DNA of 39,390 nt from an uncultured Lachnospiraceae bacterium (GTDB lineage Bacteria > Bacillota > Clostridia > Lachnospirales > Lachnospiraceae): assembly GCA_946414825.1 (NCBI GenBank), contig CAMKQB010000012.1, positions 1 to 39,390 on the forward strand, in the 5' to 3' direction. The number at the start of each line of letters is the position of its first letter. Position 1 is the first letter of the stretch. Positions 7,205 through 15,408 of this stretch are shown piece by piece. The notes under the pieces were generated by a model. That model searched no databases and was not told where the DNA came from. It saw only the letters and a list, made by a program, of their open reading frames with translations. The translations under genes and the position numbers were made by a program.

Positions 7205-8683
7205 TTATCTCTTAAGTAACGCAACTGTTTCACAATGCATACTGCGTGAAAACTGGTCATATACAGAGAACTTCTCCAGGTTCATGCCCTTCTCCGTAAG
7301 CCTCTTTATATCTCTTGCAAGAGTTGCCGGGTCGCACGAAACATATACCATCTTTTCCGGCTTCATTTCTATAATAGTATCCAGCAGTTTCTCGTCGCAT
7401 CCCTTACGTGGTGGATCTACTATTACCACATCCACCTGCTTTCGTATTTTTGCTTCATCAGTATCATAGTCTCCGACTCTATTTTCAAACCAGTCCGGAA
7501 CAACCTCTTCAGCCTTTCCAACAAAGAACTCTGCATTCTCTATATCATTTATCTCAGCATTTCGGTGAGCATCCTGAATAGCTCTTCCAACAATCTCAAC
7601 ACCATACACCTTTTTAGCATGCGGCGCAACAAAAAGTGAAATGGTTCCGATACCGCAATACATATCCCAAACTATTTCCTTGCCAGTAAGCGCAGCATAT
7701 TCCAACGCCTTACCATATATCTTTGCCGTTTGCTCAGGATTTACCTGATAGAAGGATTCAGCAGATATATGGAACTTTACATCACCAATAAGATCCGTAA
7801 TATAGTTCTGTCCATTTACAAGTATGGTCTTATCCCCCAGTATTCGATTAGTTCTGTCTCTATTTACATTCATTACAACAGACTTAAGAAGTATCTGAGA
7901 TACATTGTCATCGCAAGAATTGTACTTGTCGACTTCGGACGCCAGCATGCTGACAAGCTTGTCAAGATTATCGACCCTTTGAGTAGATGTAATGATACAT
8001 ACCATCAGCTCTCCAGTTGCAAACCCAACCCTTGTAAGAATATGCCTCAGCGTTCCCTCACCAGTCTCTTCATTATATACACTCACCTGATATTTGTCCG
8101 CCCATCGGCAAACGGCTCTGATGATATTCTTATTAATTGGATGTCCTATATGGCAGTCCTCCACCGGAATCAGAGTATGAGTCCTTCCCGCGTAGAATCC
8201 AAGCACTGTATTTGTGCGACAGCTAAAGGCATCGAAATTATCATTTCTGCCACCATATATATCTGACGTTTTTCTGCTGCCCACAGGGAACTGCATTTTA
8301 TTCCTATATCTATAGGCCTCTCCACCTGAAACCTCATCCAGATAATCTTCCGGCTTCTCTATTCCACCTATTCTCTTTAGGCAATTAATAACTCTATCCT
8401 TCTTGAGTTCCAGTTCTTTCTCATAGGAAATATGCTGTAACGTGCAACCACCGCACTGTCTCGCAACAGGGCATACTGGCTCTATTCTATAAGACGATGG
8501 TGTAAGTATCTGTCTAAGTCTTCCGAAGGCATAGCTCTTCTTAACCTTAACAATCTTAATTTCAGCCTCATCTCCGACCACAGTATCTTTCACAAACACC
8601 GCCATTCCATCGATGTGACCTATCCCCATTCCATCATCTGACATATCTTCGATTTTTATAGTGAAAATGTCATTCTTCTCCAT
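7205..8683 (-). CDS. rlmD: 23S rRNA (uracil-5-)-methyltransferase, RlmD/RumA family
   Basis: The 492-residue protein has an N-terminal TRAM RNA-binding domain (about 1-60) and an iron-sulfur type Cys cluster (C71, C77, C80, with a later Cys in EDCHIGH). The C-terminal SAM-dependent Rossmann domain has MYCGIGTISLF and VDPPRKG, and the catalytic nucleophile is in VSCDPATLARD. Such enzymes make m5U in 23S rRNA (or tRNA for close relatives). Several Firmicutes carry more than one paralogue, so the exact target base is not certain. The start is supported by CGGAG seven bases before ATG. It is separated from carD by a terminator. Confidence 0.9.
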   Translation of the reverse strand: MEKNDIFTIKIEDMSDDGMGIGHIDGMAVFVKDTVVGDEAEIKIVKVKKSYAFGRLRQILTPSSYRIEPVCPVARQCGGCTLQHISYEKELELKKDRVINCLKRIGGIEKPEDYLDEVSGGEAYRYRNKMQFPVGSRKTSDIYGGRNDNFDAFSCRTNTVLGFYAGRTHTLIPVEDCHIGHPINKNIIRAVCRWADKYQVSVYNEETGEGTLRHILTRVGFATGELMVCIITSTQRVDNLDKLVSMLASEVDKYNSCDDNVSQILLKSVVMNVNRDRTNRILGDKTILVNGQNYITDLIGDVKFHISAESFYQVNPEQTAKIYGKALEYAALTGKEIVWDMYCGIGTISLFVAPHAKKVYGVEIVGRAIQDAHRNAEINDIENAEFFVGKAEEVVPDWFENRVGDYDTDEAKIRKQVDVVIVDPPRKGCDEKLLDTIIEMKPEKMVYVSCDPATLARDIKRLTEKGMNLEKFSVYDQFSRSMHCETVALLKR

Positions 8684-8704
8684 ATTAATCTCCGAAAAAG
8701 ATAA

Positions 8705-8732
8705 AAGTCGGCAGTAAAACTACTACCGACTT
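8705..8732 (-). terminator. carD terminator
   Basis: On the minus strand the stem AAGTCGG...CCGACTT, containing an inner AGTA/TACT pairing, is followed by TTATCTTTTTC. It lies between the carD stop and the rlmD start. Confidence 0.75.
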
Positions 8733-8753
8733 CTAATTATAATGCATATAAAC

Positions 8754-9257
8754 TCAACCTGCAATTACCTTGTTCTTAACATAGTCCTTTACTTCGTCCT
8801 TTTCCATATCAAGCGATATAGCAAGCTCTCCATACAGGCTGTCCTCTGCAAGGTGGAAATATTTCGAATCTGAGGAGGTAACCTTCTTGCCCTCTGCTAT
8901 TCTCTCATCCATTCGAATCTGTATAGTCTTGATAAGCTCTACCAAAACCGTAGGATCACATGTCAGAACAGCCTGCTTATATTCCAGCTCCCTCTTCTTC
9001 TCTTCAATTATTTCCAGTTCTCCGATGTCAGGCATGCTGCTTATAAAATCCTCAGCCTCATCCTTTGACATCACCTTTCTCATTACCACTCGTTCATTAT
9101 CTACAGGTGTAAAGATCTCGCTGTCACGTATATAGCAAGGTACCATTGTATAATACATCTTATCCTTTGGGATGCCAGGCATCTTCATAGGACCAACATC
9201 TGTAACTTTGCAGACACCATTACTACCATAGATAATAAAATCGCCTACATCAAACAT
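8754..9257 (-). CDS. CarD/CdnL-family RNA polymerase-binding regulator
   Basis: The 167-residue protein has an N-terminal CarD_CdnL_TRCF (RID) domain, beginning MFDVGDFIIYGSNGVCKV, and a helical C-terminal domain that in CarD contacts promoter DNA. Family members bind the RNA polymerase beta subunit and modulate open-complex stability. An upstream in-frame ATG would add 24 residues, but the chosen ATG has AGAGGAG at proper spacing, and the family begins at this Met. It is monocistronic, with its own -10 and terminator. Confidence 0.9.
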   Translation of the reverse strand: MFDVGDFIIYGSNGVCKVTDVGPMKMPGIPKDKMYYTMVPCYIRDSEIFTPVDNERVVMRKVMSKDEAEDFISSMPDIGELEIIEEKKRELEYKQAVLTCDPTVLVELIKTIQIRMDERIAEGKKVTSSDSKYFHLAEDSLYGELAISLDMEKDEVKDYVKNKVIAG

Positions 9258-9284
9258 TCCAAACACTCCTCTAATCATTTGCAT

Positions 9285-9290
9285 ATTATA
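9285..9290 (-). promoter_or_regulatory. carD extended -10
   Basis: TGTTATAAT on the minus strand, 28 bp before the carD start. The -35 region (AAAGAA, 17 bp further up) is poor, consistent with an extended -10 promoter. The in-frame ATG at 9329 lies upstream of this -10, which supports the shorter start. Confidence 0.5.
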
Positions 9291-9422
9291 ACATTTTCTT
9301 GGCACAATTCTTTGGCCATAACCGTCCACTTCTATCTTAACACACTAGTTTGCATTAAGTAAGGAGCAAAAATATTTTCGTTAAAATTGTTATAAAATCA
9401 GCCGATTAGTTGGGCATTTTTG

Positions 9423-11579
9423 TTAATCACATTCATTGACTAATTCATAATCTGTCGTATCATAGGACTTTATTCCAACTCCAGTAGATACTACGTAGAG
9501 ATAATCGCCAATTACTATACCTCTGACGTCATTCATTCCTACTGAATATATGTCATCATCAAGCTTTTCTAGCATCTTTGTTTCGAAGCCTTCGCCCTCT
9601 TCATAGTCAAATACCATGTAGTAGGATCCGTCCATGTCTTTCTCCAGACTATCAACGAAGTCTTCTCCATAGTATTCTTCAGCCCAGCTTATTTCATCAT
9701 CATCACCAATGAGCCATCCCCAGTCTGAAACTGCTGATATACCAAATGTTCCATCGTTACCATTGAACATAAATGCATTTCTATCCTGAAGAACTGATGC
9801 ATCACTGTAATTATTGAGAAGCATTGTATCCAGTTCCTTAATATTATATGGATCACTTGTATCAAACATTGTAAGCTTGAGTCCCTTTGTCCAGCCATTC
9901 TCCTCATTTGCATCGTAGCCTATTCCGAGAAGTCTGTTCTCTCCATATGGATGAAGATATGCTGAGAAGCCTGGAATCTTCAGATAGTCTGTAACTCTTG
10001 GATTTTCAGGGTCGGAAAGGTCTACTGCAAAGAGTGGATCCCTGTTCTTAAAGGTTACAAAGTATGCTGTCTCACCCATGAATCTTGCTGACTTGATTGA
10101 CTCACCCTCTGCAAGTTTCTTTATTACACTGACCTTGCTGAGTTCATCATCCAGAACATATAGCGCATTGTATCTTTGATAATCCGCATCTCTATATGTA
10201 GTTACAAGTCTGACTTTTCCATCATACTCGTCGATGCTGTAGTCGTCATTCAAGTAGCCCGGAAAATGTCCCTTAGATTCGAATTCCATCTTACCATCAT
10301 CGTATGATATCCTTGCTATAAGAGTCTCATCCTTATATGTGTAGTCAACCCAGTTATAATTCATGTCTGTGAGATAAATATTGTCAGCACTCACATATAC
10401 TACATTGCTTCCGCCAAGCACAGCCATCTTATCTACATACTTCATCTTATCTATGTCAATAGATGTAATGACTACAAATGTAGTATTATATGTATCCTTC
10501 TGAATATATACATCATCATTATCAACCAGCTTGCCATCAACTTCAGGAATATATGTCTCATAATCCTTCTTCTCAATATCATCTACATTGAAAGTCTTCT
10601 TAGAAAATGTATAGAGTTTTCCATCAACCATTCTGGATGTATAATATCCACCTGCCTGTACGAAGGTATCTTCAAGCTCAGGATTTCCCTTATCACTGAT
10701 GTCATATACTGCAACATAGGTTGACGCTTTACTATCATACCAATAATAGGAAGACGATTCTGACTCTGTTCCAACAAGAACGAGTTTGTCACCATATATA
10801 TACATTTCGATGAAGTGATAATCATCCTCCAGAACATTTACTGTTCCTTCCTTCTTTATTTCTCCATTATTTACGCTATAGAAAACCAGATGTTCTGTCA
10901 TTGAATCATATTCATAGATATACTTACCATCTGTCTTAACAATATCTGCCTCTGCAACACCTTCTGTACGAACATTTGTATCTGTGAATTCAACATCTTC
11001 TTCATTAGTTCCTGCAGTAGTCGTACCTGCTAACGTTTGTTTACTACTTGTGCTGTCGCTTTTTGCTGAGTCACCTGCAGGTGCTTCATCAGCCTCAGCA
11101 CTTTCTACCATTTCATAATCAACAACATCCTCATATACGATACTATCCATATGATCCTTATAGGCTTTGAAATAGCTATAAACCTCATCATAGTTTTCAT
11201 CATCGCCACCAAAGATTGATGACAGTCCACCCTTATCCTTGTCCTTGTCTTTATCCTTGTCATTATCTTTCTTGCCAAATATACCTGGAGTGTTATCATC
11301 ATTTGTTTTTCTGTTGCCACTCACACCGAGTGCAACACCTATTCCAAACACTGCCAGAAGTGAAGCTGCAAGCACAAGAGGAATAACAACCTTCCCCTTA
11401 CCCTTCTTAGGTTTAGCAGCTACTTCGTCAGGTATATCTTCACTCTGACTTCTCTTATACCTTTCTTCAATGGTCATACTTGCCAGTTTTTTCTCTATAT
11501 TATCTGATCTAAGAGATTCAGGAATCATTTCATTACTATTCCTCATCTGATCTTCGATGATCTTATCTCTATTATCCAT
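9423..11579 (-). CDS. Membrane-anchored beta-propeller protein, probable anti-sigma factor for the adjacent ECF sigma
   Basis: The 718-residue protein has a short cytosolic part (1-63) containing MIPESLRSDNIEKKLASM, a pattern typical of sigma-binding segments in Firmicutes anti-sigma proteins. One membrane helix follows (about 64-86), then an extracellular linker with a (DK)n run. A large domain of repeated beta-propeller blades comes next (DGKYIYEYDSM, YGDKLVLVG, DGKLYTFSK, DNIYLTD, GDYLYVVSTG). The outer part fits the Beta_propel family (PF09826). It follows the ECF sigma gene by 34 bp. The likely role is to sense an envelope or extracellular signal and hold the sigma factor. That role is inferred from architecture and neighbourhood. 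Confidence 0.8.
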   Translation of the reverse strand: MDNRDKIIEDQMRNSNEMIPESLRSDNIEKKLASMTIEERYKRSQSEDIPDEVAAKPKKGKGKVVIPLVLAASLLAVFGIGVALGVSGNRKTNDDNTPGIFGKKDNDKDKDKDKDKGGLSSIFGGDDENYDEVYSYFKAYKDHMDSIVYEDVVDYEMVESAEADEAPAGDSAKSDSTSSKQTLAGTTTAGTNEEDVEFTDTNVRTEGVAEADIVKTDGKYIYEYDSMTEHLVFYSVNNGEIKKEGTVNVLEDDYHFIEMYIYGDKLVLVGTESESSSYYWYDSKASTYVAVYDISDKGNPELEDTFVQAGGYYTSRMVDGKLYTFSKKTFNVDDIEKKDYETYIPEVDGKLVDNDDVYIQKDTYNTTFVVITSIDIDKMKYVDKMAVLGGSNVVYVSADNIYLTDMNYNWVDYTYKDETLIARISYDDGKMEFESKGHFPGYLNDDYSIDEYDGKVRLVTTYRDADYQRYNALYVLDDELSKVSVIKKLAEGESIKSARFMGETAYFVTFKNRDPLFAVDLSDPENPRVTDYLKIPGFSAYLHPYGENRLLGIGYDANEENGWTKGLKLTMFDTSDPYNIKELDTMLLNNYSDASVLQDRNAFMFNGNDGTFGISAVSDWGWLIGDDDEISWAEEYYGEDFVDSLEKDMDGSYYMVFDYEEGEGFETKMLEKLDDDIYSVGMNDVRGIVIGDYLYVVSTGVGIKSYDTTDYELVNECD

Positions 11580-11613
11580 GATATATCCTCCTTACATTCT
11601 ACAAAAATCAGGT

Positions 11614-12165
11614 CTACGCTTGACCTCCAAGTCTGTTACGCATCTTCAAAAGTGCCCTCGAATATTTCGACCTGACGGTATTTCTGTTAATACCCATCAT
11701 CGTGGCAATTTCGCCACTGTCATACTGACCGTAAACCGTCATGGTTACGATTCTCTTCTCCTCCTCGTTTAGAACCGAAAATGCATCTTGAATCATCGTT
11801 CTATTCTCAGCGCCCTGTATGACATTTCCATTTGTAGGAAGTGTTTCTGCCATGTCCTCTACCGGAACAGCCGACTGAGTCTCCCGTCTCCTTACATAGT
11901 CCTTCAAATATCTCTTACATTTATTATCTAATATTTTGAATATCCAACCACGGAATGCACTATCATCTCTAAGCTTTGTAAGTCCTGAGTAAGCGTCCAT
12001 AACTGTGTCACTTACTACATTTTCTGCATCATCAGGATTGCCTAATGTATAGAGCGCCGCTCTATATAGATCCTGATAAAGCATTTCATATAGTGCAGCA
12101 AAACTATGAGCATCACCCATTCTAGCCTGACTAACTAATGCCTTCATCCTTTCCTTTTCATCCAT
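11614..12165 (-). CDS. ECF-type RNA polymerase sigma factor
   Basis: The 183-residue protein has region 2 (LYEMLYQDLYRAALYTLGNPDDAENVVSD and FRGWIFKILDNKCKRYL) and region 4 (VLNEEEKRIVTMTVYGQYDSGEIATMMGI with helix-turn-helix NRNTVRSKYSRALLKMR), and lacks regions 1 and 3. This is the normal ECF layout. It pairs with the membrane beta-propeller gene immediately downstream. The promoters it recognises are unknown; a candidate self-promoter is noted just upstream. Confidence 0.92.
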   Translation of the reverse strand: MDEKERMKALVSQARMGDAHSFAALYEMLYQDLYRAALYTLGNPDDAENVVSDTVMDAYSGLTKLRDDSAFRGWIFKILDNKCKRYLKDYVRRRETQSAVPVEDMAETLPTNGNVIQGAENRTMIQDAFSVLNEEEKRIVTMTVYGQYDSGEIATMMGINRNTVRSKYSRALLKMRNRLGGQA

Positions 12166-12212
12166 AATACTTCTCCTTCTTGGCCATGATTTATAAGCTT
12201 ATAACTCTATAG

Positions 12213-12238
12213 TGTTCGTTATAGCCCAAACTGTTGCA
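12213..12238 (-). promoter_or_regulatory. Possible ECF-type autoregulatory promoter
   Basis: On the minus strand TGCAACA is followed after 13 bp by CGAACA. An AAC-containing -35 with a CG-starting -10 is the general ECF pattern, and position just upstream of the sigma gene fits autoregulation. The spacing is shorter than for well-studied ECF promoters, so confidence is low. Confidence 0.3.
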
Positions 12239-12270
12239 TGGTTTTTAAAAAAATTTATTTAAAACACAAA

Positions 12271-12297
12271 AAGCCCCCCTAATAATTAAGGGGGCTT
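12271..12297 (-). terminator. Terminator after the degenerate GGDEF gene
   Basis: Stem AAGCCCCC / GGGGGCTT with about 11 bases of loop. On the minus strand it is followed by TTTGTGTTTT. It separates the GGDEF-like gene from the sigma operon. Confidence 0.85.
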
Positions 12298-12301
12298 CTG
12301 A

Positions 12302-12829
12302 TTATTCATCTATTTTCTTATCAAAATAATTATATGGAACGATATTCACTCGACCATAATCACGCTTATCTTCCACTACCTCTTCGACGCTCTTAACAAG
12401 CTCTGCATCAAATCTTATAGTAGTCTTGTCGTAATAATCAGTCTTCTTCCACTCATTTCTGATACGAGCAAATACAGACTCGATATTCTCCTCTGACAAT
12501 TCAGGAAGAAGCAGAAAGAACTGATTTGGTTTACTTTGCATCATCACATCACTTTTTCTTAAAGAGTGATTGATGACTCTTCCAAATTCATCAGATATTC
12601 TAACAAAATCTTCTACTCCAATCGATTCATCCTTTTGATTCAGAGTAACTAATGCTCTATATGCTACACTTCTGTAGCTGCGGATATATCTGAGCATGAA
12701 TCTGTAAGCAACACCAAAGGATTCTTGGTTTAACCATAGTGCCGCATTTGTAGTATCCTTCTCCTCTAATACTTTGCCAATACGACGTAATTCTTCAATA
12801 GATGCCTCTGTTTTCATATCAATCACCAT
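12302..12829 (-). CDS. Stand-alone degenerate GGDEF-like protein
   Basis: The 175-residue protein resembles a GGDEF fold by its pattern. An N-terminal helix with a long amphipathic stretch precedes a beta-strand (YRALVTLNQ) and a helix (DFVRISDEFGRVINHSLRKSD). The region where the GGDEF hairpin should be reads SKPNQFFLLLPELSEENIESVF. PNQFF replaces GGDEF, so catalysis is not expected. Such proteins can serve as nucleotide receptors or partners. The ribosome binding site AAGGGG sits only two bases before the first ATG, so the GTG one codon later may be the true start. It lies 21 bp after the repeat-rich membrane protein gene and ends at a terminator. The family assignment is by eye. Confidence 0.6.
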   Translation of the reverse strand: MVIDMKTEASIEELRRIGKVLEEKDTTNAALWLNQESFGVAYRFMLRYIRSYRSVAYRALVTLNQKDESIGVEDFVRISDEFGRVINHSLRKSDVMMQSKPNQFFLLLPELSEENIESVFARIRNEWKKTDYYDKTTIRFDAELVKSVEEVVEDKRDYGRVNIVPYNYFDKKIDE

Positions 12830-12850
12830 AACCCCTTCTCAAATAATAGT

Positions 12851-13756
12851 CTATTCCCCAATAGATTTTATATTATTTGTTATTATAAGCTTAGCCTTTC
12901 CTTCTGATGTCGAACCAGTAGTAATGGCTGCAGCATAATTCCCCTTAAACATAAAGAACTGAACTATACTTACCTTTGTGCCCATCATTGAACATGTGAT
13001 ATAGAATCCATCACAGGTTTTACCTGCTATAGTCATCTTATCCTGTGTGATGCTTTCGACAGTAAAGCCTTGACTTTCCAGTTGCTCCACATATTGATCC
13101 TTGAAACCACTCATCATCTTTTCGACATTTGCACCAGACTCTTTTACATTATATGGAGTCTGAGTAACTGTAATGTCCATAAGCTCAATACTTGTTTTCT
13201 GACTAGCATACAGTTCGCTAACTGCCTGCTTTTTATTGAGAGTTTCCTTTACTTTCTCAGGATCATCAACCTCACGAGTTATTTCCCAACCAGAACCGAA
13301 CTCAGCCTGAATTCCAAAATACTCATTTGTATATTTAGAGCCTTCAACAGTACCAGGTATATAGTTGGCCTTGCCAAATATCTTCTTGAACTGAGATCCG
13401 GCAACGAAAGCAAATATAACTAAAATAGGAATTATAATAAATAAAGGATTAATTCCCTTCTTGGCTGGAACTGTGGGCTGATATGTAGGTTGCCCGCTCT
13501 GGTATGTAGGTTGTCCACTTTGGTATGGAGGCTGTCCTCCCTGGTATGTAGGTTGTCCACTTTGGTATGGAGGTTGCCCTCCCTGGTATGGGCTTTGTCC
13601 ACCTCGATATGGGGACTGACCGCCCTGATATGTATTCTGAGAAGGCTGTGCGATATTATCATAATATCCGCCACTTCCCGAATAATTTGATTCGGTATTA
13701 TTTGGTACCGATGGATTTACTCCTTCATTTGGTCCGTTATCTGATTTTAATTGCAT
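12851..13756 (-). CDS. Single-pass membrane protein with Gly-Gln-Pro-Tyr repeats
   Basis: The 301-residue protein has an acidic, Asn-rich start, then seven tandem 7-residue repeats of the type GGQPPYQ / SGQPTYQ (45-93), and one membrane helix (about 104-122). An outer domain of about 175 residues follows, containing YFGIQAEFGSGWEI and SIVQFFMFKGNYAAAITT. That outer part looks like the PsbP/DUF1795-like folds of Firmicutes lipoproteins, but I cannot assign it firmly. The repeats are cytosolic if the Lys-rich flank (PAKKG) is inside. It lies 20 bp after the NSS transporter gene and likely shares its transcript. Function unknown. Confidence 0.7.
   Translation of the reverse strand: MQLKSDNGPNEGVNPSVPNNTESNYSGSGGYYDNIAQPSQNTYQGGQSPYRGGQSPYQGGQPPYQSGQPTYQGGQPPYQSGQPTYQSGQPTYQPTVPAKKGINPLFIIIPILVIFAFVAGSQFKKIFGKANYIPGTVEGSKYTNEYFGIQAEFGSGWEITREVDDPEKVKETLNKKQAVSELYASQKTSIELMDITVTQTPYNVKESGANVEKMMSGFKDQYVEQLESQGFTVESITQDKMTIAGKTCDGFYITCSMMGTKVSIVQFFMFKGNYAAAITTGSTSEGKAKLIITNNIKSIGE
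13478..13624 (-). repeat. In-gene tandem repeat, 21-bp unit x 7
   Basis: Seven consecutive 21-bp units encode GGQ(S/P)PY(R/Q) or SGQPTYQ. Units differ mainly at synonymous or single positions, consistent with unit duplication and drift. Confidence 0.8.
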
Positions 13757-13776
13757 ACTTCCTTTTCCTTCACTAA

Positions 13777-15177
13777 TTACTTAAACTTAAGGATTCCTAA
13801 AGAGATTAAGAGCAGAACCAGCAGAAGTATAGGTGATACAAACTTGATCATAACAACGTAGAGTCCTCTACGTCTCATCTTCTCACCATTCTTCTGAGCC
13901 TCATCTATAATAATCTGTGGCTTTAGTACCCAACCGATCAAAATACATGATGCAATAGCAACAACCGGCATAAGAATATTGTTACTGATATAGTCCATAA
14001 TATCTAGAATCTGCGCAATTGAGCCATTTGGCAACTTAACCTCGAAATATAAAATATTGTAACCTAAACAAACAATAATAGCAAGAACAAGCGCTGTTAC
14101 AGTCTCTAGAACAGTACTCTTATGTCTTGACATTTTGAACTTATCTATAAGTCCCGAAACGATAGCTTCTAGAATTGACATAGCACTGGTTACTGCTGCA
14201 AAAAGAACCATTGCGAAGAATAACGCGCCGATTACATTTCCAATCACACCCATCTCAGCAAAGATTTTAGGAAGTGATACAAACATAAGTGAAGGACCTG
14301 CAGACATTCCGTCAGGACCTGTAAAAGCAAAAACTGCCGGAATGATCATAACTCCCGCTAGAAATGCTACCGCTGTATCGAATATTTCTATCTGATTGAT
14401 TGACTTAACCAGATTCGCATCATCCTTAACGTAGGAACCATACGCAACCATGATACCCATGGCAACTGACAAGCTATAGAACAGCTGTCCCATCGCATCA
14501 ATTACTATCATACAGAACTTCTGAAGGGTTACGCCCTTTAAGCTTGGAACAATATATGTCTTCATGCCCTGAAGTCCAGTTCTAACAGTTCCGTCAGCAT
14601 CTGTATGACGGATGGTTAAAGAATAAATCGCTATTCCAATAACAAGGATGAGAAGTACAGGCATGATAATCTTCGAGAACTTCTCTATACCACTTTCTAC
14701 TCCCATATATATAATAACTGCACATATCAGGAGGAAAATGACGAGCATAATGATTGGCTCATACTGACTTGTGATGAATCCAGTAAAGAAGCCATCTTCA
14801 GCTGCCTCAGCGCCGTGACCTGTGGCAAATACTATAAAATATTTCAGAACCCATCCACCAATCACGCAGTAGTAAGGCATTATTATAAATGGAACTATAC
14901 TCGCTATTACGCCAAGCCAACCCCAGCCCTTCTTCATTTCACCATAAGCCGTGAGTGGACTCTGCTTTGTCTTACGACCTATACCAACCTCTGTAGTCAG
15001 CATAGCGTAACCAAAAGTCAGCGCTAGAATCAGATATATTGCAAGAAATAAACCTCCGCCACCTCTTGCTGCCAGATAAGGGAATCTCCATATATTCCCC
15101 AGTCCTACTGCACTTCCTGCAGCAGCAAGAACAAATCCAATTGATCCAGAAAAGGTATTTCGTTGCTTAGTTTCCAT
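13777..15177 (-). CDS. Sodium-dependent transporter, NSS/SNF family
   Basis: The 466-residue protein has about 11-12 membrane segments and opens with the NSS signature GSAVGLGNIWRFPYLAARGG, which in LeuT forms the unwound TM1 and sodium sites (N of GLGN conserved). It imports amino acids or related amines with Na+. The substrate cannot be read from sequence. Downstream at 20 bp lies the repeat-rich membrane protein. A promoter is visible upstream. Confidence 0.92.
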   Translation of the reverse strand: METKQRNTFSGSIGFVLAAAGSAVGLGNIWRFPYLAARGGGGLFLAIYLILALTFGYAMLTTEVGIGRKTKQSPLTAYGEMKKGWGWLGVIASIVPFIIMPYYCVIGGWVLKYFIVFATGHGAEAAEDGFFTGFITSQYEPIIMLVIFLLICAVIIYMGVESGIEKFSKIIMPVLLILVIGIAIYSLTIRHTDADGTVRTGLQGMKTYIVPSLKGVTLQKFCMIVIDAMGQLFYSLSVAMGIMVAYGSYVKDDANLVKSINQIEIFDTAVAFLAGVMIIPAVFAFTGPDGMSAGPSLMFVSLPKIFAEMGVIGNVIGALFFAMVLFAAVTSAMSILEAIVSGLIDKFKMSRHKSTVLETVTALVLAIIVCLGYNILYFEVKLPNGSIAQILDIMDYISNNILMPVVAIASCILIGWVLKPQIIIDEAQKNGEKMRRRGLYVVMIKFVSPILLLVLLLISLGILKFK

Positions 15178-15219
15178 ATTCGTATCCTCGATTCGTTTTA
15201 ATGTACAACATTACCTAGT

Positions 15220-15248
15220 ACGATACCAAAAATATTGTTTTTTTGCAA
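15220..15248 (-). promoter_or_regulatory. NSS transporter promoter
   Basis: Minus strand: TTGCAA (15243-15248), a 17-bp spacer and TATCGT (15220-15225), about 43 bp before the start codon. Confidence 0.5.
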
Positions 15249-15270
15249 GCTGGCAGTAGTAAACAAAAAA

Positions 15271-15371
15271 GAGACGGTTCTAATTTACTCAGGTGAGCAA
15301 AATGGGACGGTTCTAAATTTACTCGTTCTCACAAGAGAATGAGTAAATTAGAACCGTCCCTATTTTTGCTC
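15271..15371 (-). repeat. REP-like repeats: GGGACGGTTCT elements, one solo and one inverted pair
   Basis: GAGACGGTTCTAATTTACTC (15271-15290) is followed by a long hairpin (15295-15371). Its arms are GGGACGGTTCTAAATTTACTCGTTCTC-type and the complement, enclosed by GAGCAAAA / TTTTGCTC. A fourth copy lies at 17126. GGGACGGTTCT sequences recur between genes in many Firmicutes, from memory. The hairpin lies just after the gpmI stop, so it may also end that transcript (the minus-strand side carries AAAAT rather than a U-run, so poorly). Confidence 0.75.
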
Positions 15372-15408
15372 GCCTATTTTAATTGGCTATTTCTACAAGA
15401 ATATCTAT

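Noticed and set aside
7730-8266. 178-codon plus-strand frame over rlmD
   Set aside because: Antisense shadow of a conserved methyltransferase, with no ribosome binding site.
13478-13690. Regular 21-bp repeats resembling a CRISPR array
   Set aside because: The units are contiguous, have no unique spacers and are in frame inside a membrane-protein gene.
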